A model generated the notes under the pieces. The model saw only the letters and a list, made by a program, of their open reading frames with translations. It made no database searches and had not been told where the DNA came from. A stretch of DNA of 33,742 bases, taken from Salinivirgaceae bacterium (lineage in GTDB: Bacteria > Bacteroidota > Bacteroidia > Bacteroidales > SZUA-534). How positions within the stretch are numbered: position 1 is the first letter of the stretch; every line of letters starts with the position of its first letter. The stretch lies in contig JAFZKK010000044.1 of assembly GCA_017551905.1 (NCBI GenBank), forward strand, positions 1 through 33,742, read 5' to 3'. Of this stretch, positions 24,872 to 33,059 are shown in pieces. A program made the translations under genes and the position numbers.

Positions 24872-27256
24872 TTATTTCTTCACCAACCGCACCTCATAAA
24901 TTCCGCCAATTTCAGTGTCGGGATTGGTTTGGAACTTCACGCGCACGCTCTTTTTGCCATTCAGCATTGAGGCCGGAATTGGGTACTCTTCAGTCTTGAA
25001 TTGTGAAGTGTTCCAGCGTTTTATGTTGTTCACGGTGGTCAGTTTCTCGTCATCGATTAGAATGTCGAAAACCTTGTTGCCCCAGTCGTTCACGCCCCAG
25101 TATTTGACGTAGAGCGCCAGGTCGGTGCGCTGTTGCGTGGCCATATCGTAGCTGAAGAAGCCGCCGTTGCTTGCCGTGCGGAAGAAGACGTTCTGCGTGT
25201 TGCCAGTGTGCGATTTTTCGGCCTGCATAGCGTGGTCAGTTTCAGGCTGTTGCTCGCCTGGCGAAACAAAGTCGGTTGAGCGCTGTTGCAGTTTGATTTT
25301 CTCGCGTTCGATGTTCGACAGCGAGTCGATGTACGATTTGTAGCCTTTGCTCGTAAGTGCCAGCCAATAAATCATATAGCGCGAATCGTGGATGCCGAAG
25401 AAGGGCTCAAGTTCGCCGTCAATCGGGTTTTCCAAACGGGCATTCAACTTGAAGTGAAGTGGCTTACCCTCAATAGGTTGCAGTTTGTCGCCAATGTTCT
25501 CAATGTCGTCCTCGATGATAATCGGCGCCTTGTCAATCGGCAGCAGAGCGCCGCCGGCGTACTGTCCCCAGCGGCCGTCGTCGGCAATCAGGCCAGCCAA
25601 ATCCTCGGTGCCGGTTTTCATTCCCAACAGCACGGGGCCGTGCATAATCGCAACGTACTGCGGCACGTTCGGCATACGCTCGATGCTTGTGTGCATTGGG
25701 AATGTAACTTCCAGAATGTCACCTTTTTTCAAGCCGTTGATGCTGATGTATGACGACGGTTCAGCATTGATTTCAACCGGCTGTCCGTTCAGTTTCACGC
25801 AGAAAGCGCCTTTGGCCACCCACGCGGGGTAGCGCAGCATAAGGTCGAAGGCTGATTTGCAATCGGTTACCGTGATTTTCGATTGCTCGCCAAACGGAAA
25901 ATCAGTTTCTTGACGGACTTTGATTCCGCGTTCTTTCCAATCGAGTTCCGATGCCACAAACAAATTGACATACAGTTTGTTATCGGCTTTAGTATAGATG
26001 AATTGGTTGTATTTTCCGTGATTTTCCATACCTGTTCCAACGCAGCACCACATTGCCATATTTGGCGCAGAGTAAACGCGGTAGTGGCGCGGACGAGCCG
26101 ATGTAAAGTACACATAACCACCGTGTTCGGGATTCTGAGTCGACAGAATGTGGTTGAACATTGTGCGCTCGTAGTAGTCGGCGTAGCGGGCCTGCGGTTC
26201 GGTTGTGAAAAGGTCTTCGGTGAGTTTCAGCATATTGTATGAGTTGCACGACTCAGGGCCGTCAATGTCGTTGGTGTAGTCGGTGCAGGCTTCTTTCGAC
26301 GGGAAATGCTCGCGCCGTCCGTGGCCGCCAAAAGCTAGCGAGCGGTTGTAAACCACTGTTTCCCAAAAGAATCGTGCAGCCTTGTTGTAGTCGGCGTCGC
26401 CCGAAAGTTGTGCAATGCGCTCAAAACCAATAATTTTCGGTATCTGAGTGTTGGCGTGCAGATTGTCGAGTTTGTCTTCGCCAACGGCAAGCGGATTCAG
26501 TATCATCTTGTGCGAGAATCGTTTGGCGCAATCAAGATATTTGGCGTCGCCAGTCATTTCGTAGGCGTCGGCCAAAACTTCGTTCATACCGCCGTACTCG
26601 TTGCCGAGCATTTGTTCCATTTGCTCGTCGGTCAGGTCGGCGCACAGGTTGACGCACCAGTCGCAGTATTTCAGGAACATATCGCGGGCGTCGGTGTTGC
26701 CGCAGTAGTTCCACGCGTCGCGCAGGCCGGCGTACATTTTGTGGATATTATAAAATGGTGCCCACGCGCCCCAGTACGGCCCAAAATCGCCTTTCTTGAA
26801 CGCTGACCACACCTTTGCGCTTTCGGGCATTCCGCCCAGATAGCCCGCGCCCCATTCGGGATTGTTCTTGATGCCAGCTTCCTGACACTCTTTGAGTTCC
26901 GCAATCATATAATCCATTCGGCGCTTGCATTCGGCGTTGCCCGTGGCGGCGTAGTTGATAGCCATTGCCGACAGATAGTGGCCGCCCACGTGTCCGTCGA
27001 GGCCAATCCAGCACGGGAACGATTCGGCTTTCGGCTCAAGCCCGGCTTCCTTGCGGAACGGCGCCAGCAGTCGGTCAACGTCGTACTCGAGCAGCACCTT
27101 GATATTCAGGTCGCGCGCCGTTTTCAGCGGTCCGTCGAGCAGTTGCACATCGCCCAAAGCAAATTCGTTGCTGAGCGTGGTTTTTGTTTGATTATTGCTG
27201 CAACTAACAGCAAACAAGGCACATACGGCCGCTGTTGCGAATCTGACGATTTTCAT
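24872..27256 (-). CDS. GH127 beta-L-arabinofuranosidase-like lipoprotein
   Basis: 794 residues. The lipobox AVSC places the lipidated Cys at residue 19. The barrel domain (DUF1680/GH127, about 30-440) has the zinc-thiol centre known from Bifidobacterium HypBA1: Glu335-x-Cys337 (GPESCNS) with Cys404-Cys405 (MWCCVGT), one of which would be the nucleophile, and a candidate acid/base Glu316 (REHF). C-terminal beta-domains follow. HypBA1 frees L-arabinose from beta-1,2-linked arabinofuranosyl disaccharides, but the family has other specificities. This gene starts the GH127-GH31-membrane protein-lipoprotein operon. I matched the zinc residues from memory, so treat the roles as likely. Confidence 0.9.
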   Translation of the reverse strand: MKIVRFATAAVCALFAVSCSNNQTKTTLSNEFALGDVQLLDGPLKTARDLNIKVLLEYDVDRLLAPFRKEAGLEPKAESFPCWIGLDGHVGGHYLSAMAINYAATGNAECKRRMDYMIAELKECQEAGIKNNPEWGAGYLGGMPESAKVWSAFKKGDFGPYWGAWAPFYNIHKMYAGLRDAWNYCGNTDARDMFLKYCDWCVNLCADLTDEQMEQMLGNEYGGMNEVLADAYEMTGDAKYLDCAKRFSHKMILNPLAVGEDKLDNLHANTQIPKIIGFERIAQLSGDADYNKAARFFWETVVYNRSLAFGGHGRREHFPSKEACTDYTNDIDGPESCNSYNMLKLTEDLFTTEPQARYADYYERTMFNHILSTQNPEHGGYVYFTSARPRHYRVYSAPNMAMWCCVGTGMENHGKYNQFIYTKADNKLYVNLFVASELDWKERGIKVRQETDFPFGEQSKITVTDCKSAFDLMLRYPAWVAKGAFCVKLNGQPVEINAEPSSYISINGLKKGDILEVTFPMHTSIERMPNVPQYVAIMHGPVLLGMKTGTEDLAGLIADDGRWGQYAGGALLPIDKAPIIIEDDIENIGDKLQPIEGKPLHFKLNARLENPIDGELEPFFGIHDSRYMIYWLALTSKGYKSYIDSLSNIEREKIKLQQRSTDFVSPGEQQPETDHAMQAEKSHTGNTQNVFFRTASNGGFFSYDMATQQRTDLALYVKYWGVNDWGNKVFDILIDDEKLTTVNNIKRWNTSQFKTEEYPIPASMLNGKKSVRVKFQTNPDTEIGGIYEVRLVKK

Positions 27257-27365
27257 AGAATGATGTTTTTAAAAGTAAATCTTACTATTGTTTAAAGCGT
27301 TGATATTAAAATAAATAACATTATCGTAATACGCCTTTTTTGATAGCTATAAATATAGAAAAATA
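27257..27365. other. AT-rich gap before GH127
   Basis: It must hold the GH127 operon promoter. No perfect TAnnTTTG box is seen on the minus strand, no hairpin with a T-run follows the RNase Z stop, and no repeat array is present. Confidence 0.4.
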
Positions 27366-28283
27366 CTATTTCACCACAAATTCCTCGCCGTCTTTCGCAA
27401 GATACGTTTCGGGGAACACAGTGCGTGCCTCATCAAGTAGCGGTTGCAAGTCCTTATACCTATTAGAATAATGTCCGATAATCAGTTTTCCGACATTGGC
27501 GGCTTGCGCAATCTCTGCGGCTTGTTTTGCGGTGGAGTGGCAGTTGTCCTTAGCGCGTTTTTTGTTGTCTTCGCCGTATGTGGCCTCGTGGTAGAGCAAA
27601 TCGACGCCTTCAATCCAAGGCACGGCTTTTGCAAGTTTCATTGTGTCCGACATAAAAGCGTAGGAGCACAGACGGTCGGGTGGGGTGGTAAGTTGCTCAT
27701 TCTTATATATAGTGCCGTCGGGAGCCACATAATCTTCGCCTTGCTTTATGCCGAAGCGTTTGCTGATAGGTATATCCAACTCGTTGGCTAACACGCCGTT
27801 AAGGTGTCTGAGTTTCGGTTTCTCGCGGAACAGAAATCCGCACGTCGGCACGCGGTGGCGGAGAGGGAAGGAGTGAACCGTAACTTTGTCATCCTCATAT
27901 AATAAGGTAAGCCCGTTTTTGTAAGTCAGGTGGTGATAGATGATGTTGAACCCCAGCGGGCTGTCGCCAATGTTGACAGTGGCGTCCAGCAATTCGGCAA
28001 GCCTCTCGTTGCAGTAGATGTGCAGGTCGGAGGTGCGGCTTTGCATGCTCATGCTCGATATCACTCCGGGCAGTCCGTAGAAGTGGTCGCCGTGGGCGTG
28101 GCTGATGAATATGTGGTTAATCTGCAGCATGTTCACCCGATAGCGGCGCATGTTTATCTGAGCGCCTTCGCCGCAGTCGATTAAAAAGAACCGCTCAAGC
28201 ACATTGAGCACTTGAGCGGTTGAATATCTGTCGGGGGTAGGTCGTGCTGAACTACATCCCAAGATTTTCAGTGTTAAAGACAT
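27366..28283 (-). CDS. rnz: ribonuclease Z
   Basis: 305 residues, normal for the short form. Motif II of the metallo-beta-lactamase fold, HAHGDH at 62-67, is intact, and LSST-like GCSSARP at 9-15 and the DCGEG turn (36-40) precede it. Later metal ligands appear in MSDT (residues about 210-213), HEATYG and GHYSNRY. RNase Z cuts the 3' trailer of tRNA precursors in the cytoplasm. Its ATG follows the STAS gene stop with no base between (28284 to 28283), so both are one operon, read from the promoter at 28656-28689. Confidence 0.94.
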   Translation of the reverse strand: MSLTLKILGCSSARPTPDRYSTAQVLNVLERFFLIDCGEGAQINMRRYRVNMLQINHIFISHAHGDHFYGLPGVISSMSMQSRTSDLHIYCNERLAELLDATVNIGDSPLGFNIIYHHLTYKNGLTLLYEDDKVTVHSFPLRHRVPTCGFLFREKPKLRHLNGVLANELDIPISKRFGIKQGEDYVAPDGTIYKNEQLTTPPDRLCSYAFMSDTMKLAKAVPWIEGVDLLYHEATYGEDNKKRAKDNCHSTAKQAAEIAQAANVGKLIIGHYSNRYKDLQPLLDEARTVFPETYLAKDGEEFVVK

Positions 28284-28628
28284 TTAAGCCTTATTGACGA
28301 TTTTTATAGCTTCCTCAACTGTTTTTGCAATGTTCAACACTGTATCAAGTTGCGAAATGGTAATCAACCGTTCAACAGCTGTCTGCAGTCCTGCAAGCAC
28401 AAATATGCCGTTTGCGTTTTTGCATAAGCGGTTGGCAACTAAAATTGCACTTAAACCCGATGAGTCGCAGTATCTGCAATTGCTCAAATCCAAAACGATG
28501 TTCTTTTCGCCATTGCCTGCAATAAGCACCAACTCCGATTTCAGCGATGGTGCGATGTGGGTGTCAAGTTTGTCGATAACAACTTCTATCTGAGTGTAAT
28601 TATCGAATTTTTCAATTTTAAATTCCAT
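28284..28628 (-). CDS. STAS-domain anti-sigma factor antagonist-like protein
   Basis: 114 residues, a single STAS domain. The phosphorylation site loop reads C54-D-S-S-G-L-S; Ser57 matches the phosphorylated Ser of Bacillus SpoIIAA. Such proteins switch partner kinases or anti-sigma factors by phosphorylation. No anti-sigma kinase or PP2C phosphatase lies in this window, so its partner is encoded elsewhere. It directly abuts rnz, which could couple a signalling protein with tRNA processing, though simple co-transcription is enough to explain it. Confidence 0.87.
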   Translation of the reverse strand: MEFKIEKFDNYTQIEVVIDKLDTHIAPSLKSELVLIAGNGEKNIVLDLSNCRYCDSSGLSAILVANRLCKNANGIFVLAGLQTAVERLITISQLDTVLNIAKTVEEAIKIVNKA

Positions 28629-28655
28629 AATTCAGAATGATTGATTTTTGTTGAC

Positions 28656-28689
28656 CAAATATAACAAAAACAATTATTGAGTTAACAAA
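28656..28689 (-). promoter_or_regulatory. STAS-rnz promoter
   Basis: The minus strand has TTTG (28686-28689), 22 bases, then TATATTTG (28656-28663), a perfect -7 box. The -7 box lies 27 bases before the STAS ATG. Confidence 0.65.
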
Positions 28690-28698
28690 ATCTCAAAT

Positions 28699-30609
28699 TT
28701 ATTTTTCTTCGGCAGCTCCCTCGTCTTTTTTAGGCTCCTCTTTTTTTGCCTTTTTAGTAGCTTTCGGTTTCTCAGCCTGAGCCATTTCCTCTTTCAGTGC
28801 GGCAAGCTCTGCAATGTCGCCCAAAGTGGTTTTCTCCAAGGTGTCAGCTATCTTCTTGGTAGCTTTCTTGGTGGCTTTTGCTGTGGTATCCTTCTTAGCT
28901 TTCTCCTCGCCGCGTTTTGCGTCTTCGAAGATGCGTGAGTGGCTTACGATAATCTTCTTTGCCTCTTTGTTGAACTCGATAACCTTGAATTGCAGTTTCT
29001 CGTCGAGTTTGGCTTGTGTTCCGTCCTCTTTTACAAGATGTTTCGGAGTAGCGAAGCCCTCAACACCGTAAGGCAGCGATACAACAGCGCCCTTCTCGGT
29101 CAGCTCGATGATTGTTCCCTCGTAGATTGAATCGACAGAGAATACTGTCTCAAATACGTCCCAAGGATTCTCCTCAAGCTGTTTGTGGCCTAAGCGCAGG
29201 CGGCGGTTCTCTTTGTCGATTTCAAGAACAACAACCTCGATGTCGGCGCCAATGGTGGTGAACTCGGCAGGGTGTTTGATTTTCTTGGTCCACGACAGGT
29301 CAGAGATGTGAATCAGACCGTCAACGCCTTCCTCAATCTCGACAAATACGCCGAAGGTTGTGAAGTTGCGGACTTTGGCAGTGTGTTTTGTGCCGACAGC
29401 ATATTTGTCGGTGATGTTCTCCCATGGGTCTGGTTTCAGTTGTTTCATGCCAAGCGACATCTTGCGCTCCTCGCGGTCGAGTGTCAGGATGACAGCTTCA
29501 ATCTCGTCACCAACTTTCAGGAACTCGTTGGCGCTGCGCAGATGCTGCGACCACGACATTTCCGATACGTGGATAAGACCTTCAACGCCCGGAGCAATCT
29601 CAACAAATGCGCCGTAGTCGGCCATAACCACTACCTTGCCCTTCACTTTGTCGCCAACCTTCAGGTTCGGGTCGAGAGCGTCCCATGGATGCGGAGTCAG
29701 CTGTTTCAGGCCGAGAGCAATGCGTTTCTTGTCGTCGTCGAAGTCAAGGATAACAACATTGAGCTTCTGGTCGAGCTGAACAACCTCTTCCGGATGCTGG
29801 ATGCGGCCCCAAGAGATGTCGGTGATGTGGATAAGACCGTCAACACCGCCAAGGTCGATGAATACACCGTAAGAAGTGATATTTTTAACAGTTCCCTCAA
29901 GAACCTGACCTTTCTCGAGTTTCGAGATGATGTCTTTCTTCTGTTGCTCAAGCTCAGCCTCGATAAGAGCCTTGTGCGATACGACAACGTTCTTGAATTC
30001 GTGGTTGATTTTCACAACTTTGAACTCCATTGTCTTGCCAACGAATACATCGTAGTCGCGGATTGGCTTAACATCGATTTGTGAGCCGGGCAAGAATGCC
30101 TCAATGCCGAATACATCGACAATCATGCCGCCTTTTGTACGGCATTTGATATAGCCTTTGATAATTTCGTCTTGTTCAAGTGCTTGATTAACACGGTCCC
30201 ACGAGCGCAGTGCGCGTGCTTTTTTGTGTGACAGTGAAAGCTGACCGTTGCGGTCTTCCTGACTTTCAACATAAACCTCGACAGTGTCGCCGACTTTGAT
30301 GTCAGGATTGTAGCGGAATTCGTTCATGTTGATAACGCCTTCCGATTTGTAGCCGATGTTGACCAAAGCCTCACGCTTGTTCATTGCTACAATTGTGCCG
30401 TCAACAACCTCATTTTCAGTGATTGATGACAGTGTGTTGCTGTACATCTCTTCGTATTTGCCACGCTCAGCGCTCGATACGACAGAGTCATTTTCGTAAG
30501 CTTCCCAGTCGAAATCTTCTGGTTTTACGTTTTGTTGCTGTTGAGGCGCATTGAGTTCAAATGCGTCTTCTCTCTCAATTTCTTGAGTTTTTTGATTCTC
30601 TTTTTCCAT
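28699..30609 (-). CDS. rpsA: 30S ribosomal protein S1
   Basis: 636 residues, with six S1 RNA-binding domains at about 66-130, 145-213, 234-303, 318-388, 405-475 and 490-560. Domains 3-5 carry the best GxVxxxxxYGVFV(D/E)(I/L) and GLIHxSxxSW signatures. An acidic N-terminus of about 60 residues and a Lys/Glu-rich tail (570-636) flank them. S1 holds mRNA on the 30S subunit and helps unfold structured leaders. In Bacteroidetes, which mostly lack Shine-Dalgarno sites, it is likely to matter for A-rich leaders. A canonical promoter lies upstream. No hairpin terminator follows the stop. Confidence 0.95.
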   Translation of the reverse strand: MEKENQKTQEIEREDAFELNAPQQQQNVKPEDFDWEAYENDSVVSSAERGKYEEMYSNTLSSITENEVVDGTIVAMNKREALVNIGYKSEGVINMNEFRYNPDIKVGDTVEVYVESQEDRNGQLSLSHKKARALRSWDRVNQALEQDEIIKGYIKCRTKGGMIVDVFGIEAFLPGSQIDVKPIRDYDVFVGKTMEFKVVKINHEFKNVVVSHKALIEAELEQQKKDIISKLEKGQVLEGTVKNITSYGVFIDLGGVDGLIHITDISWGRIQHPEEVVQLDQKLNVVILDFDDDKKRIALGLKQLTPHPWDALDPNLKVGDKVKGKVVVMADYGAFVEIAPGVEGLIHVSEMSWSQHLRSANEFLKVGDEIEAVILTLDREERKMSLGMKQLKPDPWENITDKYAVGTKHTAKVRNFTTFGVFVEIEEGVDGLIHISDLSWTKKIKHPAEFTTIGADIEVVVLEIDKENRRLRLGHKQLEENPWDVFETVFSVDSIYEGTIIELTEKGAVVSLPYGVEGFATPKHLVKEDGTQAKLDEKLQFKVIEFNKEAKKIIVSHSRIFEDAKRGEEKAKKDTTAKATKKATKKIADTLEKTTLGDIAELAALKEEMAQAEKPKATKKAKKEEPKKDEGAAEEK

Positions 30610-30658
30610 TTAAATTTTAATAAATTAATGAGTTAGACTTTATTTTTAAAAAAGCACG

Positions 30659-30690
30659 CAAAGTTAGAGTTATTGTGTGAGAAAAACAAA
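30659..30690 (-). promoter_or_regulatory. rpsA promoter
   Basis: Canonical Bacteroidetes layout on the minus strand: TTTG (30687-30690), exactly 20 bases, TAACTTTG (30659-30666). Transcription should start near 30652, giving a leader of about 42 bases rich in A and T. Confidence 0.8.
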
Positions 30691-30725
30691 CTGATATTCG
30701 TCAAGTTTTTCTACACATATTTTAC

Positions 30726-30753
30726 TTATGCCTAATGCCTGGTACCTAATGCC
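30726..30753 (-). repeat. 7-bp tandem array just after the proC stop
   Basis: Five bases after the TGA, the minus strand reads GGCATTA, GGTACCA, GGCATTA, GGCATAA: four units of seven bases. It lies between proC and the rpsA promoter. Confidence 0.7.
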
Positions 30754-30758
30754 TTAAA

Positions 30759-31538
30759 TCACTTCAGCCCAGCCTTCAACGCTCTGATAACTGCGCTGGT
30801 GAATCCTGCGTGGTCGAGTTCGTTCAAACCTTTGATTGTCACGCCGCCAGGGGTTGTAACCTTGTCGATGGCTTCCTCGGGGTGCATACCAGTTTCTTTG
30901 AGCAATGTTACGGCACTCTGCATTGTCTGCAATGCAATCTGCCGAGCCTGTGCTGGGTAGAAACCCATCTCGCAGCCGCCTCTCATTTGTGCGCTGATGT
31001 AGCGGAAAACATAGGCTATACCACAGCTTGCCATCATCATTCCTGCAGCAACAAGATTTTCGGCAACCACAATCGTTTCGCCAGCAAGGTCGTAAAGTCC
31101 TTTCACTTGAGCCAGAGCCTCGTCGGAAGCCGATTTGCCTTTGGCAATGAAACTCATACTTGCGCCAAATTCGGCGGCAATGTTGGGTATCACATAGAAC
31201 AGATTTCCGTCGGCGCCAAGAGCTTCGGCAAGTTTGTCGGTGGTGAAGTTGGCAGCGTCTGATACCACAATTTGCTTCTTCAAGTCCAAAACGGGTTTAA
31301 TTTCGTCAATCACCACGGGCATAAGCCATGGTTTTACCACAAGCACCACAATGTCGGCGCCTTTGGCGGCAGCGGCGTTGTCGGTGGTTGTTGTAATCTG
31401 CGGATATTTTGCCTTGAAATTCGCAAGCAGTTGTTCGTTTTTGTCGGCAATGGTTATGCTCTCCACCTTGCCACTCTTTGTCCAGCCGTGTATGAGCGCA
31501 CCGCACATATTTCCAGCACCAATAACAGAAAGTTTCAT
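30759..31538 (-). CDS. proC: pyrroline-5-carboxylate reductase
   Basis: 259 residues from the ATG at 31538, which begins MKLSVIGAGNMCGALIHG, the Rossmann NAD(P) motif. A longer frame upstream is rejected because it would read through the -7 box. VVLVVKPW and the C-terminal signature PGGVTIKGLNELDHAGF identify P5C reductase, which makes L-proline from pyrroline-5-carboxylate in the last step of proline synthesis. The length is slightly short but normal. It is a single gene ahead of rpsA, and a 7-bp repeat array follows its stop. Confidence 0.93.
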   Translation of the reverse strand: MKLSVIGAGNMCGALIHGWTKSGKVESITIADKNEQLLANFKAKYPQITTTTDNAAAAKGADIVVLVVKPWLMPVVIDEIKPVLDLKKQIVVSDAANFTTDKLAEALGADGNLFYVIPNIAAEFGASMSFIAKGKSASDEALAQVKGLYDLAGETIVVAENLVAAGMMMASCGIAYVFRYISAQMRGGCEMGFYPAQARQIALQTMQSAVTLLKETGMHPEEAIDKVTTPGGVTIKGLNELDHAGFTSAVIRALKAGLK

Positions 31539-31564
31539 TTTTTTTAATTGTTTTTCAGATTGCG

Positions 31565-31572
31565 CAAAGGTA
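31565..31572 (-). promoter_or_regulatory. proC promoter -7 element
   Basis: The minus strand reads TACCTTTG (perfect TAnnTTTG), 26 bases before the ATG at 31538. No TTTG at the standard -33 distance; the upstream bases are a CGTTTT-type repeat. Confidence 0.55.
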
Positions 31573-31576
31573 AGAA

Positions 31577-31614
31577 TAAAACGCAAACCGAAAACGTAAA
31601 CGAAAAGCAAATCG
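31577..31614 (-). repeat. degenerate CGTTTT repeat upstream of proC
   Basis: The minus strand reads CGATTTG, CTTTT, CGTTTA, CGTTTT, CGGTTTG, CGTTTTA, a loose 6-7 bp repeat. It is the complement in character of the CGAAAA/CGATAA array after murA. It spans the -33 region of proC. Confidence 0.45.
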
Positions 31615-31633
31615 ATGGCACGGGAAATGCCAT
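31615..31633 (-). terminator. possible weak terminator of the DUF4143-type ATPase
   Basis: Arms ATGGCA and TGCCAT (6 bp) around a 7-base loop, followed on the minus strand by a T-rich stretch. It lies about 37 bases after the ATPase stop. The stem is short and the T-run is broken. Confidence 0.3.
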
Positions 31634-31669
31634 TCTTTCATAGATAGCATAGCCTCATTGGTTTGCACA

Positions 31670-33004
31670 TTAAATTATTGGCACCATATACGCGGGAAGA
31701 TAAATGGTACCTGTATCGAATCGTAAGTCTTTGGTATAGACAAGGTAACGTTCGGCTATGCGCGACGAGTATTTTTCGCAGAAGGCATCGAGCGAAGTGT
31801 GCGACCTGTAGCCCGACGATTTCACCTCTATGGGGCAAATCTTATTGCCTTTCGATATCAGGAAATCAATCTCGTAATTGTGCTTTTCGTCTTTCGGGAA
31901 TGTGTGGTAAAACAACTCGTTACCCGCCGCAGCAAGTATCTGCGCCACAAGGTTTTCGTACACGTAGCCCAAATTGGCTTCCAACTTGTCGCTCAACAGT
32001 TTGTTGTAAATGATATTGTCGGTGTAGCGTTTGTCCCAAAAACAGAGCGTTACAAACAACCCCGTGTCGGCCAGAAACAACTTGTATCGACGTAAATCTT
32101 TGTTGAGCGACATCCCGACATTGGGGTCGGTGCAATGGTGGCAGAACAGCACGGTTTTGCTTTGCTCCAATTCTTGAAGCAATTCGGCCATTTTGTTCTC
32201 GGTTTGCTGCTCAATAACCGTGTATGGTTGGTATCGCGAAGCGTTGCCGCTCAATTGCGCAGGAATGTTTTTGAACAGACGTTCGGCATTTCCCGTGGCA
32301 TCAACCTTTTGAAAATCTTCTAAATACAGTTTTATGATACTGCGTTTTGTTTTGTCAACCAGACTTAAATTGTTGGTGTCTAAATATGTGTTCACGGCTT
32401 GCGGCATTCCACCCACCAGCATATAGAGCCTAATGTCGCGCATTTTAACGCGTGCGGCGGCATCACCCAACGACATCCGCATTTCGAACTGCTGCCGAAG
32501 TAGTGGAAATGTGGCGGTATCGCCCATCGCCCAACGAAACTCCTCAAAGTCCATCGGAAACATCGTTATGCGGTCTTCCTCGCTTGGTATGGTAATGTCT
32601 TTGGTGTTCTTGCGTATGCTGATAAGCGAGCCTGTCTCGATATAGTCGTAGCGACCGTCTTGCACCAGATATTTAATGGCTTGACGGGCTTTCGGGCAAT
32701 TTTGCACTTCGTCGAAAATAATGACGGACTTGCGTTTGTGCAGCACCACTTGATACGTTTGTTGCAGTTTAATGAAGATTGCATCCAGATTGTTCAAGTC
32801 ATCCCACAAGGCGATTGTCTCCCTGCCCGCTTTATTGAAGTCTATGAGTATGTACGATTCGTATTCCTGTTGGGCAAAATGCTCCACAATCGTTGATTTT
32901 CCTATGCGTCGCGCACCTTCTACCAACACTGCTGTCCGTCCGTTTTCCGACTGCTTCCAATCGAGCAATTGTTGGTATATTTTTCGCTTAAAAATTCGTT
33001 CCAT
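31670..33004 (-). CDS. AAA ATPase, AAA_14/DUF4143 type, with PD-(D/E)XK-like C-terminus
   Basis: 444 residues from the ATG at 33004 (MERIFKRK). An upstream in-frame ATG at 33034 lies at the promoter box and is rejected. Walker A GARRIGKS at 30-37, Walker B IIFDE with Asp98/Glu99, and a TGSLIS sensor-like element at 124-129. The DUF4143 part (about 220-440) contains Glu350 (GYVYENLV), Asp380 (YEIDFLI) and Glu393-x-Lys395 (EVK), again the PD-(D/E)XK spacing. The family is widespread in Bacteroidetes and archaea, often in many copies, with unknown function. Upstream are a promoter and a 33-bp tandem repeat, with a divergent HTH gene beyond. Confidence 0.9.
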   Translation of the reverse strand: MERIFKRKIYQQLLDWKQSENGRTAVLVEGARRIGKSTIVEHFAQQEYESYILIDFNKAGRETIALWDDLNNLDAIFIKLQQTYQVVLHKRKSVIIFDEVQNCPKARQAIKYLVQDGRYDYIETGSLISIRKNTKDITIPSEEDRITMFPMDFEEFRWAMGDTATFPLLRQQFEMRMSLGDAAARVKMRDIRLYMLVGGMPQAVNTYLDTNNLSLVDKTKRSIIKLYLEDFQKVDATGNAERLFKNIPAQLSGNASRYQPYTVIEQQTENKMAELLQELEQSKTVLFCHHCTDPNVGMSLNKDLRRYKLFLADTGLFVTLCFWDKRYTDNIIYNKLLSDKLEANLGYVYENLVAQILAAAGNELFYHTFPKDEKHNYEIDFLISKGNKICPIEVKSSGYRSHTSLDAFCEKYSSRIAERYLVYTKDLRFDTGTIYLPAYMVPII

Positions 33005-33027
33005 ACTAATTATTTCTAAATCAGCCA

Positions 33028-33059
33028 CAAACATAATTTATTTTGTGCTGACCCGCAAA
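33028..33059 (-). promoter_or_regulatory. promoter of the DUF4143-type ATPase
   Basis: The minus strand has TTTG (33056-33059), exactly 20 bases, TATGTTTG (33028-33035). The -33 TTTG lies inside the first 33-bp repeat unit, where that unit differs from the other two (GCAAAT in place of CGAAAT on the plus strand). Confidence 0.75.

Noticed and set aside
12736..27256. A complete polysaccharide utilisation locus
   Set aside because: GH43, GH31 and GH127 genes are present, but no SusC, SusD or hybrid two-component sensor is seen, and unrelated genes lie between them.
29272..30084. A 270-codon open frame on the plus strand opposite rpsA
   Set aside because: It is an antisense shadow of a clear six-domain S1 gene; it shows no family motif and only mirrors the codon bias of the real gene.
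31539..31610. A 24-codon N-terminal extension of ProC
   Set aside because: It contains the TACCTTTG box and precedes the normal ProC start MKLSVIGAGNM.
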